Source of the DNA: Cupriavidus sp. YR651
GTDB taxonomy: Bacteria > Pseudomonadota > Gammaproteobacteria > Burkholderiales > Burkholderiaceae
NCBI RefSeq assembly: GCF_900101625.1
Contig: NZ_FMYZ01000001.1
Coordinates: forward strand, 466,304-530,303
DNA: 64,000 nucleotides
Direction of reading: 5' to 3'
Shown here: positions 37,574 through 46,745 of the stretch, in pieces
Position numbering within the stretch: the first letter of the stretch is position 1
Layout of the letters: every line of letters starts with the position of its first letter
Notes under the pieces: generated by a model
The model's database searches: none
What the model was told of the DNA's origin: nothing
What the model saw: only the letters and a program-made list of their open reading frames with translations
Made by a program: the position numbers and the translations under genes

Positions 37574-38548
37574 ATGAAAGCCGTACTGTGCAAAGCCTGG
37601 GGCCCGCCCGATTCCCTCTCCCTAGAGACACTGCCTGACCTCGTGCCGGGCGATGGCGAGGTCGTCATCGACGTCAAGGCGGCTGGGGTCAACTTCCCCG
37701 ACGTCCTCATCATCCAGAACAAATACCAGGCGAAGCCGGCACTGCCCTTCTCGCCGGGATCCGAACTGGCCGGCGTGGTCAATGCGATCGGCGCGGGCGT
37801 CACGCACGTCAAGCCGGGCGACAAGGTCATCGCCTACCTGGGCAATGGCGCGTTCGCCACGCAGGCCAAGGCGCCGGCCAATGCCGTCGTGCCGATGCCG
37901 CCCGGCATCGATTTCGATGTAGCCGCCGCCTTTACGCTGACTTATGGCACCTCCCATCACGCCGTGGTCGACCGTGGCGAACTGAAGGCGGGCGAAACGA
38001 TGCTGGTGCTGGGCGCAGCCGGTGGCGTGGGTCTGGCGGCCATCGAGATCGGCAAGGCCATCGGCGCGCGCGTGATCGCCGCGGCGTCCACCGATGAAAA
38101 GCTGGCGGTCTGCAAGGAGCATGGCGCCGATGCGCTGATCAACTACAGCACCGAGGACCTGCGTGAGCGCGTGAAGGCGCTGACCGACGGCAAGGGCCCG
38201 GACGTCATCTATGACCCAGTGGGCGGCATCTACGCCGAGCCGGCGTTCCGTTCGATCGGCTGGCGCGGTCGCTACCTGGTGGTGGGCTTTGCGAATGGCG
38301 AAATCCCCAGGCTGCCGCTGAACCTGGCCCTGCTCAAGGGCGCGTCGCTGGTGGGTGTTTTCTGGGGCGACTTCGCACGCCGTGAACCGCGCGCGAACCA
38401 GGCCAACATGGCACAGATGCTCGGCTGGATGAAGGAAGGCAAGATCCGCCCGCACATCTCGGCACGCTATCCGCTGGACCAGGCGCCGCAGGCGCTGAAG
38501 GACATGGAAGCGCGAAAGGTAACTGGCAAGATCGTGATCGTGCCGTAA
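37574..38548 (+). CDS. NADPH:quinone oxidoreductase family protein
   Basis: 324-residue zinc-less medium-chain reductase of the quinone oxidoreductase type. N-terminal GroES-like fold (MKAVLCKAWGPPDSLSLETL, VNFPDVLIIQNKYQ, PGSELAGVV), then a Rossmann domain with LVLGAAGGVGLAAIEIGKAIG and VIYDPVGG. No zinc-binding cysteine set is present. The ATG at 37574 has GGAGA upstream. The natural acceptor is unknown. It diverges from surE and ends at a strong terminator. Confidence 0.88.
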   Translation: MKAVLCKAWGPPDSLSLETLPDLVPGDGEVVIDVKAAGVNFPDVLIIQNKYQAKPALPFSPGSELAGVVNAIGAGVTHVKPGDKVIAYLGNGAFATQAKAPANAVVPMPPGIDFDVAAAFTLTYGTSHHAVVDRGELKAGETMLVLGAAGGVGLAAIEIGKAIGARVIAAASTDEKLAVCKEHGADALINYSTEDLRERVKALTDGKGPDVIYDPVGGIYAEPAFRSIGWRGRYLVVGFANGEIPRLPLNLALLKGASLVGVFWGDFARREPRANQANMAQMLGWMKEGKIRPHISARYPLDQAPQALKDMEARKVTGKIVIVP

Positions 38549-38568
38549 TCCTGCCCGGCACAAACAGC

Positions 38569-38602
38569 AAAGGGGCGCGGCCTGGTGCCGACGCCCCTTT
38601 TT
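38569..38602. terminator. Bidirectional intrinsic terminator
   Basis: Arms AAAGGGGCG (38569-38577) and CGCCCCTTT (38592-38600) with T5, and an inner GGC/GCC pairing. It lies between the quinone oxidoreductase and the ABC permease, which converge. Confidence 0.82.
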
Positions 38603-38668
38603 CCTGGCCCGGCCCCGCCGCCCCAGGTTCCAGCTTTCCATCAGCGCCCTTCCTTCAGCGCTGCTCCG

Positions 38669-39460
38669 TCAGAGCTTCTCCGTCTCGCCCGACTGCGGCT
38701 GCCATTTCATCAGGCGCTTCTCGCCGACCGTCACCATCCAGTCGAGCACCAGCGCAAACGCCGTCAGCACCACGATACCTGCGAACACGGTGTTGATGTC
38801 GAACGTGCCCTCGGCCTGCAGGATCAGGTAGCCCACGCCGCGCGCGGAACCCAGATACTCCCCGACCACCGCACCGACGAAGGCCAGGCCCACCGACGTA
38901 TGCAGCGACGAAAACACCCAGCTCGTCGCGCTCGGCAGGTACACGTGGCGCAGCAGCTGTTGCTTGTTGGCACCCAGCATGCGCGCATTGGCCAGCACCA
39001 CGGGGCTCACTTCCTTCACACCCTGATAGACGTTGAAGAAGACGATGAAGAACACCAGCGTCACGGCCAGCGCCACCTTCGACCAGATGCCCAGCCCGAA
39101 CCAGACCGCGAAGATCGGCGCCAGGATCACGCGCGGCATCGAGTTGGCCGCCTTCACGTAGGGATCGAGCACCGCGGAGGTGAACGGGCTCAGCGCCAGC
39201 CACAACCCCACGCCCAGCCCCGCCACCGTGCCGATGCCGAATGCCAGCACCGTTTCGATGAGCGTCACGCCCAGGTGGATGTAGATATCGCGCTCGACGA
39301 TGAACCAGCTCCAGATGCGCTGCGCCACCATCAGCGGCTCGCCAAAGAAGAAGGCCACCTGCTGCGAGCGCGTGGCCATGTGCCACACGGAAAGAATCAC
39401 CACCAGGACCAGCACCTGCCAGACGCGCAGCATGCCATTGGAATCGGGACGGAAAGCCAT
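38669..39460 (-). CDS. ABC transporter permease (nitrate/sulfonate/taurine type)
   Basis: 263-residue inner-membrane permease of the BPD_transp_1 type. Six hydrophobic segments are seen (WQVLVLVVILSVWHMAT, LIETVLAFGIGTVAGLGVGLWL, VALAVTLVFFIVFFNVYQGV, TVFAGIVVLTAFALVLDW). The EAA-type loop (VVLANARMLGANKQQLLRHVYLPSA) that docks the ATPase is present. The ATG at 39460 begins MAFRPDSNG. It is the last gene of the three-gene transporter on the minus strand. Confidence 0.9.
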   Translation of the reverse strand: MAFRPDSNGMLRVWQVLVLVVILSVWHMATRSQQVAFFFGEPLMVAQRIWSWFIVERDIYIHLGVTLIETVLAFGIGTVAGLGVGLWLALSPFTSAVLDPYVKAANSMPRVILAPIFAVWFGLGIWSKVALAVTLVFFIVFFNVYQGVKEVSPVVLANARMLGANKQQLLRHVYLPSATSWVFSSLHTSVGLAFVGAVVGEYLGSARGVGYLILQAEGTFDINTVFAGIVVLTAFALVLDWMVTVGEKRLMKWQPQSGETEKL

Positions 39461-39489
39461 ATCGTTATCTTGTCGTTGTTCTTGTGGGC

Positions 39490-40302
39490 TCAGGCCACCT
39501 TGCGCTGCTGCGCGTAGCCCTTCAGCACTTCCTCGCGCAGCACGTCCCAGATCGCGGCGTGCAGTTCCACGAAGCGCGCATGATTGCGAATCTCGGCCAC
39601 ATCGCGCGGACGCGGCAGGTCGATGACGAACTCGCCGATCGGATGCGTGCCCGGACCGGCGGAAAGCACCACCACGCGATCGCTCATCGCGATGGCTTCG
39701 TCCAGGTCGTGCGTGATGAACAGCACCGCCTTGCGCTTGGCGGCCCAGAGGTCCAGCACCTCGTTTTCCATCAACTGGCGCGTCTGGATGTCCAGCGCGG
39801 AGAACGGCTCGTCCATCAGGATGATGTCCGGGTCCAGCACCAGCGTCTGCGCCAGGCTCACGCGCTTGCGCATGCCGCCCGAGAGCTGATGCGGATAGCG
39901 GTCGCCAAACCCGCCCAGGCCCACGCGGCGCAGCCATTCCTCGCCCTGGCTCACGGCCTCGTCGCGCGATACGCCTCGGAAGATCAGCCCGGCGATCACA
40001 TTGTCGAGCGCGCTGCGCCACGGCATCAGCGCCTCGGCCTGGAACATGTAGCCGGCGCGCGCGTTGATGCCCTTGAGCGGCTCGCCGAACACGCGCACGG
40101 TGCCGGTGGAGGGCTCCAGCAGGCCGGCGCCCACATTCAGCAACGTGGACTTGCCGCAGCCCGTGGGGCCGACGACGGAGACGAATTCACCAGGCTGGAT
40201 CGACAGCGTGACATCGCGCACGGCGGTGTAGCGCTGGGTGCGATCCTCGCGCGACACGAAGGTGCAGGTAACGTTATCGAGGGAAAGTGCAGGCGTGCTC
40301 AT
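39490..40302 (-). CDS. ABC transporter ATP-binding protein (nitrate/sulfonate/taurine type)
   Basis: 270-residue ATPase of the same importer. Walker A GPTGCGKST (45-53), Q-loop in YMFQAEALMPWRSALDN, signature LSGGMRKRVSLAQ, Walker B IILMDEPFSALD and switch His in FITHDLDEAIAMSDR. It lies 29 bp before the permease start and 79 bp after the binding-protein stop, forming one unit. Confidence 0.92.
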   Translation of the reverse strand: MSTPALSLDNVTCTFVSREDRTQRYTAVRDVTLSIQPGEFVSVVGPTGCGKSTLLNVGAGLLEPSTGTVRVFGEPLKGINARAGYMFQAEALMPWRSALDNVIAGLIFRGVSRDEAVSQGEEWLRRVGLGGFGDRYPHQLSGGMRKRVSLAQTLVLDPDIILMDEPFSALDIQTRQLMENEVLDLWAAKRKAVLFITHDLDEAIAMSDRVVVLSAGPGTHPIGEFVIDLPRPRDVAEIRNHARFVELHAAIWDVLREEVLKGYAQQRKVA

Positions 40303-40381
40303 GACTCGCAGGGAGAAAACATACGCCCGCCGGACGGGGTCGCGCGGCGGGCGGTGGGTGACATGTCCGATACCGGATGCG

Positions 40382-41425
40382 TTACTTGTACTTGGCGTTG
40401 GCCTTCTGGACGAAGGCGTTGGTGAACGTCGTCTCCAGCTTGATCGGCTTGCCCTTCAACTCGGCGTCGAACTGCTGCAGCGTGTTCAGCGCCGTGCGCG
40501 GGCCATCGGCCGGCATCACGCCGTCCGGCGAGATCGCTTCCTTGACCTTGTCCCACGCGGCCAGGTAGAGCGCGCGGTCACCCAGCAGGTAGCTTTCCGG
40601 CACGGTCTTGACGATATCCGACGGGCCCGCCTTCTGCAGCCACTTCAGCGCGCGCACCATTGCATTGGTCATCGCCTGCGTGGTGTTGGGGTTCTGCTGG
40701 ATGAACGACACCGACGCGTACAGGCAGCCCGACGGCATGTTGCCGCCAAACACTTCCTGGGTTTCCTTGAGCGTGCGCGTGTCCGAGGCGATCTTCACCT
40801 CGTTCTTCTGCGTCAGCATCGAGATCACCGGGTCCAGGTTGGCCATGGCGTCGATCTGGCCCGAGCGCATTGCCGCCACCGCACCGGCGCTGGCGCCGAC
40901 GCCGATGAACGACACGTCCGACGGCTTCAGGCCGGACTTGGCCAGCACGAAGTTGGCCATCATGTTGGTGGACGACCCCGGCGCGGTGACGCCAATCTTC
41001 TTGCCCTTCAGGTCGGCGATCGACTTGAAGTTGGGCATGGTCTTGTTGGAAACCACCAGCACGATTTGCGGGGCACGGCCCTGCAGCACGAATTCCTGGT
41101 ATTGCTGGCCCTTGGCCTGGAGGTTGAGCGTGTGCTCGTAGGCGCCCGACACCACGTCGGCGCTGCCGCCCACCACGGCCTGCAGCGCCTTGGCGCCGCC
41201 GGCAAAGTCGACGATCTCGACGTCCAGCCCTTCTTCCTTGAAGTAGCCCAGGCGCTCGGCGATGGTCAGCGGCAGGTAATAGAAGAGGTTCTTGCCCCCG
41301 ACGGCAATGGTGACCTTGGTCTTCTCCAGCTTGCCCTGTGCCTGGGCAGGGCCGAAGGTGAACCATCCGGCCAGGAACAGTGCCAGCGCAATCAGCAGCT
41401 GTTTCCAGAAAGTCTTGTTATACAT
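40382..41425 (-). CDS. ABC transporter periplasmic substrate-binding protein (SsuA/NMT1-like)
   Basis: 347-residue secreted binding protein. Signal peptide at residues 1-30 with cleavage after AQA, then the SsuA/THI5-like fold: KVTIAVGGKNLFYYLPLTIAERLGYFKEEGLDVEIVDF, GGSADVVSGAYEH, KSIADLKGKKIGVTAPGSSTNMM. The family takes up sulfonates, nitrate, pyrimidine precursors or aromatic acids; the ligand cannot be read from sequence. It is the first gene of the transporter unit, with a 228-bp gap before it. Confidence 0.9.
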   Translation of the reverse strand: MYNKTFWKQLLIALALFLAGWFTFGPAQAQGKLEKTKVTIAVGGKNLFYYLPLTIAERLGYFKEEGLDVEIVDFAGGAKALQAVVGGSADVVSGAYEHTLNLQAKGQQYQEFVLQGRAPQIVLVVSNKTMPNFKSIADLKGKKIGVTAPGSSTNMMANFVLAKSGLKPSDVSFIGVGASAGAVAAMRSGQIDAMANLDPVISMLTQKNEVKIASDTRTLKETQEVFGGNMPSGCLYASVSFIQQNPNTTQAMTNAMVRALKWLQKAGPSDIVKTVPESYLLGDRALYLAAWDKVKEAISPDGVMPADGPRTALNTLQQFDAELKGKPIKLETTFTNAFVQKANAKYK

Positions 41426-41653
41426 ATTGTTCTCCTACCTTTTTTGACTGGGGGCGGTCGGGCGTCCCGGGCTCTGTTCACAAGGGGGCGCGCCGCCGTG
41501 CGGCAAATTGCGATGCTACCGGACGCATGCCGGGTCCGCATCGGGAGGAACACCTAGCCTCTGATGCGGATAATCGCAGCGGCGCACAGCTTACGCGCCC
41601 ACCCTTTCGAACAGCTTGCCAATGTCTGCGGCGATATCGCCCGCCGCGCGCGC

Positions 41654-42634
41654 TTACTCGGCGTGGATGTCTGCCGATTTGATGACCTTGCCCCAGCGGA
41701 CCAGCTCGGTGCGCTGGTATTGGTCGAGCTGCTGCGGATTCATGTAGCGGGCCTCGGCGCCCAGTTCCTCGGCCTTCTTGCGGAAGGCTTCGGACTTCAT
41801 GATCTTTTCGATCTCGGCGGTCAGCTTGTCGATGATGGGCTTGGGCGTGCCGGCCGGCGCGTACATGGCGAACCACGACGATACGTCCAGGTCAGGGTAG
41901 CCGGCTTCCGGCGCGCTCGGCACGTCCTTCAGGCTCGGCAGGCGCGTCTTGCTGGTCACCACCAGCGGACGCAGCTTGCCAGCGGCGATATGGCCCATCA
42001 GCGGGGGCGGCGTGGTGATGGTCAGGTCCACATTGCCGCCCAGCAGGTCGGTCATGGCCGGGCCGGTGCCCTTGTATGGCACGTGCGTGATCTGGATGCC
42101 GGCCATCTGGTTGAGCAGTTCGGTCGAGACGTGCTGCAGGGACCCGTTGCCCGACGAGGCGTAGTTCAGCTTGTTCGGATTGGCCTTGGCGTACGCCACC
42201 AGTTCCTTGAGCGATTTCACCGGCAGCGTCGGTCGCACCACCAGCACCTGCGGCGCCGACAGGATGTTGGCCACGGGCGCGAAGTCCTTCACCGGATCCC
42301 ACGACACCTTGGTCAGCAACGGCGTGATGACGTGGTAGCCCGAGTACTGGACCATCAGCGTGTAGCCGTCTGGCTTGGCGCGCTGGACGACCTGCGCGGC
42401 AATGGTGCCGTTGCCGCCCGGGCGGTTGTCCACCACCACGGACTGGCCGAGCGCCTTGGACAGCGGCTCGGAAATCATGCGCGCCGCCAGGTCGGTCGTG
42501 CCGCCGGCGGCGGCGGAAACCACCAGCATGACCGGCCGATTCGGATAGGAGCCGTCCTGGGCGTGGGCGACGGGTGCCAGCACCATGCCGGCGGCGGCCA
42601 GCATCGCGCTGGCGCTGAGGATCTTGTGGGTCAT
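41654..42634 (-). CDS. Bug-family (TctC-type) periplasmic binding protein
   Basis: 326-residue tripartite tricarboxylate transporter receptor-type protein. Signal peptide ending VAHAQ, then the Bug core: YPNRPVMLVVSAAAGGTTDLAARMISEPLSKALGQSVVVDNRPGGNGTIAA, with the two water-coordinating loops and HVPYKGTGPAMTDLLGG. These proteins bind small carboxylates. No tctA or tctB permease gene is nearby, so it is an orphan receptor, common in Cupriavidus and Bordetella. It lies 46 bp after the HMG-CoA-lyase-like gene, so its ligand may be the acid those enzymes use (inference). Confidence 0.9.
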   Translation of the reverse strand: MTHKILSASAMLAAAGMVLAPVAHAQDGSYPNRPVMLVVSAAAGGTTDLAARMISEPLSKALGQSVVVDNRPGGNGTIAAQVVQRAKPDGYTLMVQYSGYHVITPLLTKVSWDPVKDFAPVANILSAPQVLVVRPTLPVKSLKELVAYAKANPNKLNYASSGNGSLQHVSTELLNQMAGIQITHVPYKGTGPAMTDLLGGNVDLTITTPPPLMGHIAAGKLRPLVVTSKTRLPSLKDVPSAPEAGYPDLDVSSWFAMYAPAGTPKPIIDKLTAEIEKIMKSEAFRKKAEELGAEARYMNPQQLDQYQRTELVRWGKVIKSADIHAE

Positions 42635-42680
42635 GCTTGTCTCCGATTGTTTTATAGAGAATCGTTGGCGCGGCGGCAGG

Positions 42681-43649
42681 TCAATGCCCCGCAAAGTGCT
42701 CGGCCATCCAGCCGGGTGGCTGGTGTGTACGCAGGCGCGGGCCGGCGCGCAGCAACTGGCTGGAAATCTCGCGCTCGACCAGTGCCGGCAGGCCGCCAAC
42801 GACGTCGAGCAAGCCCTTCAGGTCCACGCCGGTGTCCACGCCCATCGACGCGAACATGTGGACGAGTTCCTCGGTGCTCACGTTACCGCTCGCGCCGGGG
42901 GCGTACGGGCAGCCGCCCAGCCCACCGGCGGCGGCGTCGAAGCGCGTCACGCCGGTCTGCCATGCCGCCATGGCGTTGGCCAGGCCCATGCCGCGCGTGT
43001 TGTGGAGATGGATGGTCAGGCCCGTCTGCGGCAGCGCGCGCTGGAAGGTCTCGCACAGCGCGGCCACCTGGTTCGGGTACGCCATGCCGGTGGTATCGCA
43101 CAGCGTGATGCCCGCCGCGCCGGCGTCCGCAAAGCGCTTCGCCAGCGCCATCACGTCGGCCTCGCTCACCTCGCCTTCGAACGGGCAGCCGAAGACCGTC
43201 GACAGCGACACGTTCACCGGTACGCCGGCCTTGCCGGCTTCGTCGATCATCGCCAGCAACTGCGCCTGCGACTGCTCGCGCGTCATGCGCAGATTGGCGC
43301 GGTTGTGCGTCTCGCTGGACGACATCACCAGGTTGACTTCATCTGGATGGCACGACAGCGCGCGCTCCAGGCCGCGCAGGTTCGGCACCAGCACCGTATA
43401 GCGCACGCCGGGCACGCGCTCGATCTGGTGCATCACGGCCTCGGCGTCGGCCAATGCGGGAATGGCGCGCGCCGACGTAAATGAAGTCGCCTCGATACGG
43501 GCAAAGCCGCAGTGCGCCAGCGCATTGACGAACGCGACCTTGCCTTCGGTGGGCACCACCACGGGTTCGATCTGCAGCCCGTCGCGCGGCGCGACTTCGT
43601 TGATCTCGATCTTTGCCGGGCCGGCCAGCGAATAGGATTGAACACTCAT
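42681..43649 (-). CDS. Hydroxymethylglutaryl-CoA lyase-like enzyme
   Basis: 322-residue TIM-barrel lyase of the HMG-CoA lyase family. Catalytic pieces are present: EVAPRDGLQIE near residue 18, FTSARAIP, VSTVFGCPFEG-type loop, the metal-binding HLHNTRGMGLANA and the cysteine loop GLGGCPYAPGASGNVSTEELVHM. HMG-CoA lyases cleave HMG-CoA to acetoacetate and acetyl-CoA; relatives cleave citramalyl-CoA. The ATG overlaps the CoA-transferase stop by 4 bp, so the two are cotranslated and probably act in sequence on one substrate. Confidence 0.9.
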   Translation of the reverse strand: MSVQSYSLAGPAKIEINEVAPRDGLQIEPVVVPTEGKVAFVNALAHCGFARIEATSFTSARAIPALADAEAVMHQIERVPGVRYTVLVPNLRGLERALSCHPDEVNLVMSSSETHNRANLRMTREQSQAQLLAMIDEAGKAGVPVNVSLSTVFGCPFEGEVSEADVMALAKRFADAGAAGITLCDTTGMAYPNQVAALCETFQRALPQTGLTIHLHNTRGMGLANAMAAWQTGVTRFDAAAGGLGGCPYAPGASGNVSTEELVHMFASMGVDTGVDLKGLLDVVGGLPALVEREISSQLLRAGPRLRTHQPPGWMAEHFAGH

Positions 43650-44842
43650 GCGATGACTCCACGGGCACGCAGGTCGGCAATCGCCGCCGCGTCGAAGCCG
43701 GCATCCGCCAGCACGGTATCGGTGTGCTCGCCCAGCGTGGGCGCGCGGTCATGGATGGCACCAGGATTGGTGGAGAGCTTCGGGATGATGCCCGGCACTT
43801 CCACGCTCAAACCCTTGGCCGACGTCACGGTCTCGATGACGCCGCGTGCCCGGTAGTGCGGGTCCTCGGCGATGTCCTTGACGGTATAGATGCGGCCCGA
43901 CGGCACGTCGGCTTCGCGCAGCACGGCGAGCGCCGACTCCACGGTTTGCGTCTTCGTCCAGGCGGCGATCGCCGCGTCGATCTCATCCACGCGCTTGACC
44001 CGGCCATCGTTACGGGCCAGCGCCGGATCCTCGCCCAGGTCGCTGCGTCCCAACGCGGCCATCAGGCGGCGGAAAATCGCATCGCCATTGGCGGCGATCA
44101 GCACGTAGTCGCCACAACCGCAGGGATAGGCGTTGGACGGGGCGATCCCCGGCAGCGCGCCGCCAGCCGGCTGGCGCACGGCGCCGAAGGCCGAGTATTC
44201 GGGCAGCAGGCTTTCGCTGAGGTTGAACAGCGACTCATACAGCGCCACGTCGATGACCTGCCCTTCCCCGCCACGCGCATCGCGCTCGTACAGGGCCAGC
44301 AGCACGCCCAGCGCACCGTGCAGGCCGGCGATGGTGTCGCCGAGCGACAAGCCGGCGCGCACCGGCGGGCGGCCGGGCTCCCCGGTCAGGTGGCGCAGGC
44401 CGCTCATCGCCTCGGCCACGGCGGCAAAGCCGGGCTCGTCCTTGCGAGGACCGGTCTGGCCGTAGCCCGACACGCGGACCATGATCAGCTTCGGGTTGGC
44501 CGCGTGCAGCACATCCCAGCCAAGCCCCCACTTCTCCATCGTTCCGGGGCGGAAGTTCTCAATCAGCACGTCGGCCTCGCTGGCCAGCTTGCGCACCAGC
44601 GCCTGGCCTTCCGCCTGACGCAAGTCGATCGCGATCGACTGCTTGTTGCGCGACTGGGCTTCCCACCAGACCGACGTGTCTTCATGCAGCATGCGCCATT
44701 TGCGCAGGGGGTCGCCCTGACCGGGCGGCTCGACCTTGACCACATGGGCGCCGAAATCGGCGAGGGTCTTGGCTGCAAAGGGGCCGGCAATCAGTTGTCC
44801 CAGTTCCAGGACCCGAATGCCATCGAGAATCTGTTGCGCCAT
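43646..44842 (-). CDS. CaiB/BaiF family CoA-transferase
   Basis: 398-residue class III CoA-transferase. N-terminal Rossmann-type block (ILDGIRVLELGQLIAGPFAAKTLADFGAHVVKVEPP), RNKQSIAIDLR, LIENFRPG and the catalytic Asp169 in SLGDTIAGLHG, the same residue number as the nucleophile of formyl-CoA transferase. The ATG at 44842 (MAQQILDGIRV) is chosen; the frame extends upstream without a ribosome-binding site. Coupled to the lyase gene, it probably makes the acyl-CoA that the lyase cleaves. Confidence 0.92.
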   Translation of the reverse strand: MAQQILDGIRVLELGQLIAGPFAAKTLADFGAHVVKVEPPGQGDPLRKWRMLHEDTSVWWEAQSRNKQSIAIDLRQAEGQALVRKLASEADVLIENFRPGTMEKWGLGWDVLHAANPKLIMVRVSGYGQTGPRKDEPGFAAVAEAMSGLRHLTGEPGRPPVRAGLSLGDTIAGLHGALGVLLALYERDARGGEGQVIDVALYESLFNLSESLLPEYSAFGAVRQPAGGALPGIAPSNAYPCGCGDYVLIAANGDAIFRRLMAALGRSDLGEDPALARNDGRVKRVDEIDAAIAAWTKTQTVESALAVLREADVPSGRIYTVKDIAEDPHYRARGVIETVTSAKGLSVEVPGIIPKLSTNPGAIHDRAPTLGEHTDTVLADAGFDAAAIADLRARGVIA

Positions 44843-45182
44843 CTTTGAGGTGTCTCCGTAGCTGACCATCCGCGGCGGCGCCTGCATCGCGACGCGTCGT
44901 CGGTGCGGACCTACCTGTGTTTTCACGGAGTGTGCACCAGCGTGATACAGCGGCGGAATCGGCATTCCGGCAAGCGGGCTATCTCGGAACGCGAAGGGGT
45001 GGCCTCATCTGCGGGAAAACCCGGAGACGCTGCTCAGGACGGAGAACGGAGGGAAAAGGGGCCTGGAGGCGGAGACCGTTTCAAACGAAGCGCGGCGGTC
45101 CCGATCAGACGGGCGGCCGCAGATAGTGCCACCGGTACGGCAAGCCCGCCAATCGACGCCAGGAGCTTTCCGAAGCGACCTC
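44843..45182. promoter_or_regulatory. Gap before the CoA-transferase gene with a 16-bp palindrome
   Basis: No supported gene. The perfect palindrome CGGAAT-CGGC-ATTCCG (44954-44969) lies about 110 bp upstream of the CoA-transferase start. On the minus strand a TTGCCG (44973-44968) overlaps it and a weak -10-like TGTATC follows. It is a candidate operator for the neighbouring LysR regulator, but the site does not fit a clear T-N11-A box. Confidence 0.35.
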
Positions 45183-46088
45183 TTAGAACGGCGCGCGGTC
45201 GCCGCAGAGATGGGTGATGAGCAGCCGCGCGGACACGGTCAGGCCGGCCGGATCTCGCATGCCGATCAGCAGCGTGCGGCGCGCCCAGGCATCCTGCAAT
45301 GACACCAGCGAGAGACCCATCGACTTGACGTGCGGCTCGGCGGCGATGCGCGGCAACACGCCCACGCCCAGCCCGGCCATCACCATGCGGCACATGGCGT
45401 CGAAGCTGCGCACCTGGATGCGCAGGCGGAACTGGCGTTCCAGCCGGCTGCTTTCCTCGAGTAGCCGTGCCGCCAGCGATGTCACCTGCGGCAGGCTGAC
45501 GAAGTCGTATTCCAGCGTATCGGCGTAGCGCACCGGCCCATGCTGTGACAGCGGATGCCCCGGCGGCGTGATGATGACCAGCTCATCCTGCCGGTATTCG
45601 ACGGTCACCAGGCCGGCGCACGGCGTGCGGTCGGCAAAGATGCCCACATCGGCGCGATTCTCGACCAGCGCGGCGACGATGTCGCTGCTGTTCTGCTCTT
45701 CGAGCTCGATGCGGATGGTCGGATGCTGGCGCATGAATTCCGCCAGGTCGTCGGGCAGGAATTGGGTGATGGCCGAGGTATTGGCGCAGACGCGCACCTG
45801 GCCGCGCACGCCGGACGCATAGTCCGACATCACGCCCGCCATGCGCTCCACGTCCTGGAGGATCGTCAGCGCATGATGAAAGCACGCCTGCCCTGCCTCG
45901 GTCAGCTGCACGCCGGACGCATGCCGGAAAAACAGCGGTGCGCCGACGGCGGTCTCCAGATCGGAGATCCGTTTGCTGGCAGCCGCCACGGCCAGGTGCG
46001 ACTGGCGCGCCCCGGCCGAGATGCTGCCCTGCCGGGCCACGGCGACAAACAGCCCCAGCGTAACGAGATCGAAGCGCGCCAGATTCAT
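45183..46088 (-). CDS. LysR-family transcriptional regulator
   Basis: 301-residue LysR-type regulator. N-terminal winged helix-turn-helix (residues 4-65: LVTLGLFVAVARQGSISAGARQSHLAVAAASKRISDLE) and a C-terminal co-inducer domain (CANTSAITQFLPDDLAEFMRQHPTIRIELEE). It is in tandem with, not divergent from, the CoA-transferase gene and lies 340 bp upstream of it. It probably regulates that module, but the effector is unknown. recR lies 2 bp upstream on the same strand. Confidence 0.88.
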   Translation of the reverse strand: MNLARFDLVTLGLFVAVARQGSISAGARQSHLAVAAASKRISDLETAVGAPLFFRHASGVQLTEAGQACFHHALTILQDVERMAGVMSDYASGVRGQVRVCANTSAITQFLPDDLAEFMRQHPTIRIELEEQNSSDIVAALVENRADVGIFADRTPCAGLVTVEYRQDELVIITPPGHPLSQHGPVRYADTLEYDFVSLPQVTSLAARLLEESSRLERQFRLRIQVRSFDAMCRMVMAGLGVGVLPRIAAEPHVKSMGLSLVSLQDAWARRTLLIGMRDPAGLTVSARLLITHLCGDRAPF

Positions 46089-46090
46089 CG

Positions 46091-46705
46091 TTACAGGCTT
46101 CGGCGGTCCATCACGGCGCGGGCGATGGTGCCCGCATCGACGTATTCGAGTTCGCCACCCACCGGCACACCACGCGCGAGACGCGAGACCTTGAGTCCGC
46201 GCGCCTTCAGCATTTCGCCGACGTAGTGCGCGGTGGCCTCGCCTTCGCTGGTGAAGTTGGTGGCGACGATGACTTCGCTGACCGGGCCGCCCAGTTCGGG
46301 ATCGGTGGCGCGTGCCAGCAGGCGGTCGAGGTGAATCTCCTTCGGGCCAATGCCATCCAGCGGCGACAGCCGCCCCATCAGCACGAAGTATTGGCCGCGA
46401 TAGGTCAGGGTCTGCTCGATCATGACCTGGTCAGCCGGCGTTTCCACCACGCAGAGCAGCGAGGCGTCGCGCCCGGTGTCGCGGCACGTCTCGCAAATCT
46501 CCTGCTCGGTGAAGGTGTTGCAGCGCACGCAATGGCGAATGCCATCGGCGGCACCGCGCAGCGCATCGCCCAGCTTGCGTGCGCCGTCGCGGTCGTGCTG
46601 CAGCAGGTGATAGGCCATGCGCTGAGCGGACTTCGGCCCCACGCCGGGCAGCACCTTGAGCGCCTCGATCAGCGCCTGCAGCGAGGTGGGCGGCGCCGCT
46701 TTCAT
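46091..46705 (-). CDS. recR: Recombination protein RecR
   Basis: 204-residue zinc and Toprim protein that loads RecA with RecF/RecO at single-strand gaps. N-terminal HhH ([17 protein letters not shown]), zinc finger [16 protein letters not shown], Toprim domain [17 protein letters not shown] and the Walker-B-like C-terminus ([34 protein letters not shown]). It follows ybaB in the dnaX-ybaB-recR order. Confidence 0.96.
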   Translation of the reverse strand: MKAAPPTSLQALIEALKVLPGVGPKSAQRMAYHLLQHDRDGARKLGDALRGAADGIRHCVRCNTFTEQEICETCRDTGRDASLLCVVETPADQVMIEQTLTYRGQYFVLMGRLSPLDGIGPKEIHLDRLLARATDPELGGPVSEVIVATNFTSEGEATAHYVGEMLKARGLKVSRLARGVPVGGELEYVDAGTIARAVMDRRSL

Positions 46706-46745
46706 CGGATCACCGCCTCGGATCGATGCGTCATCGGAACGGCAA

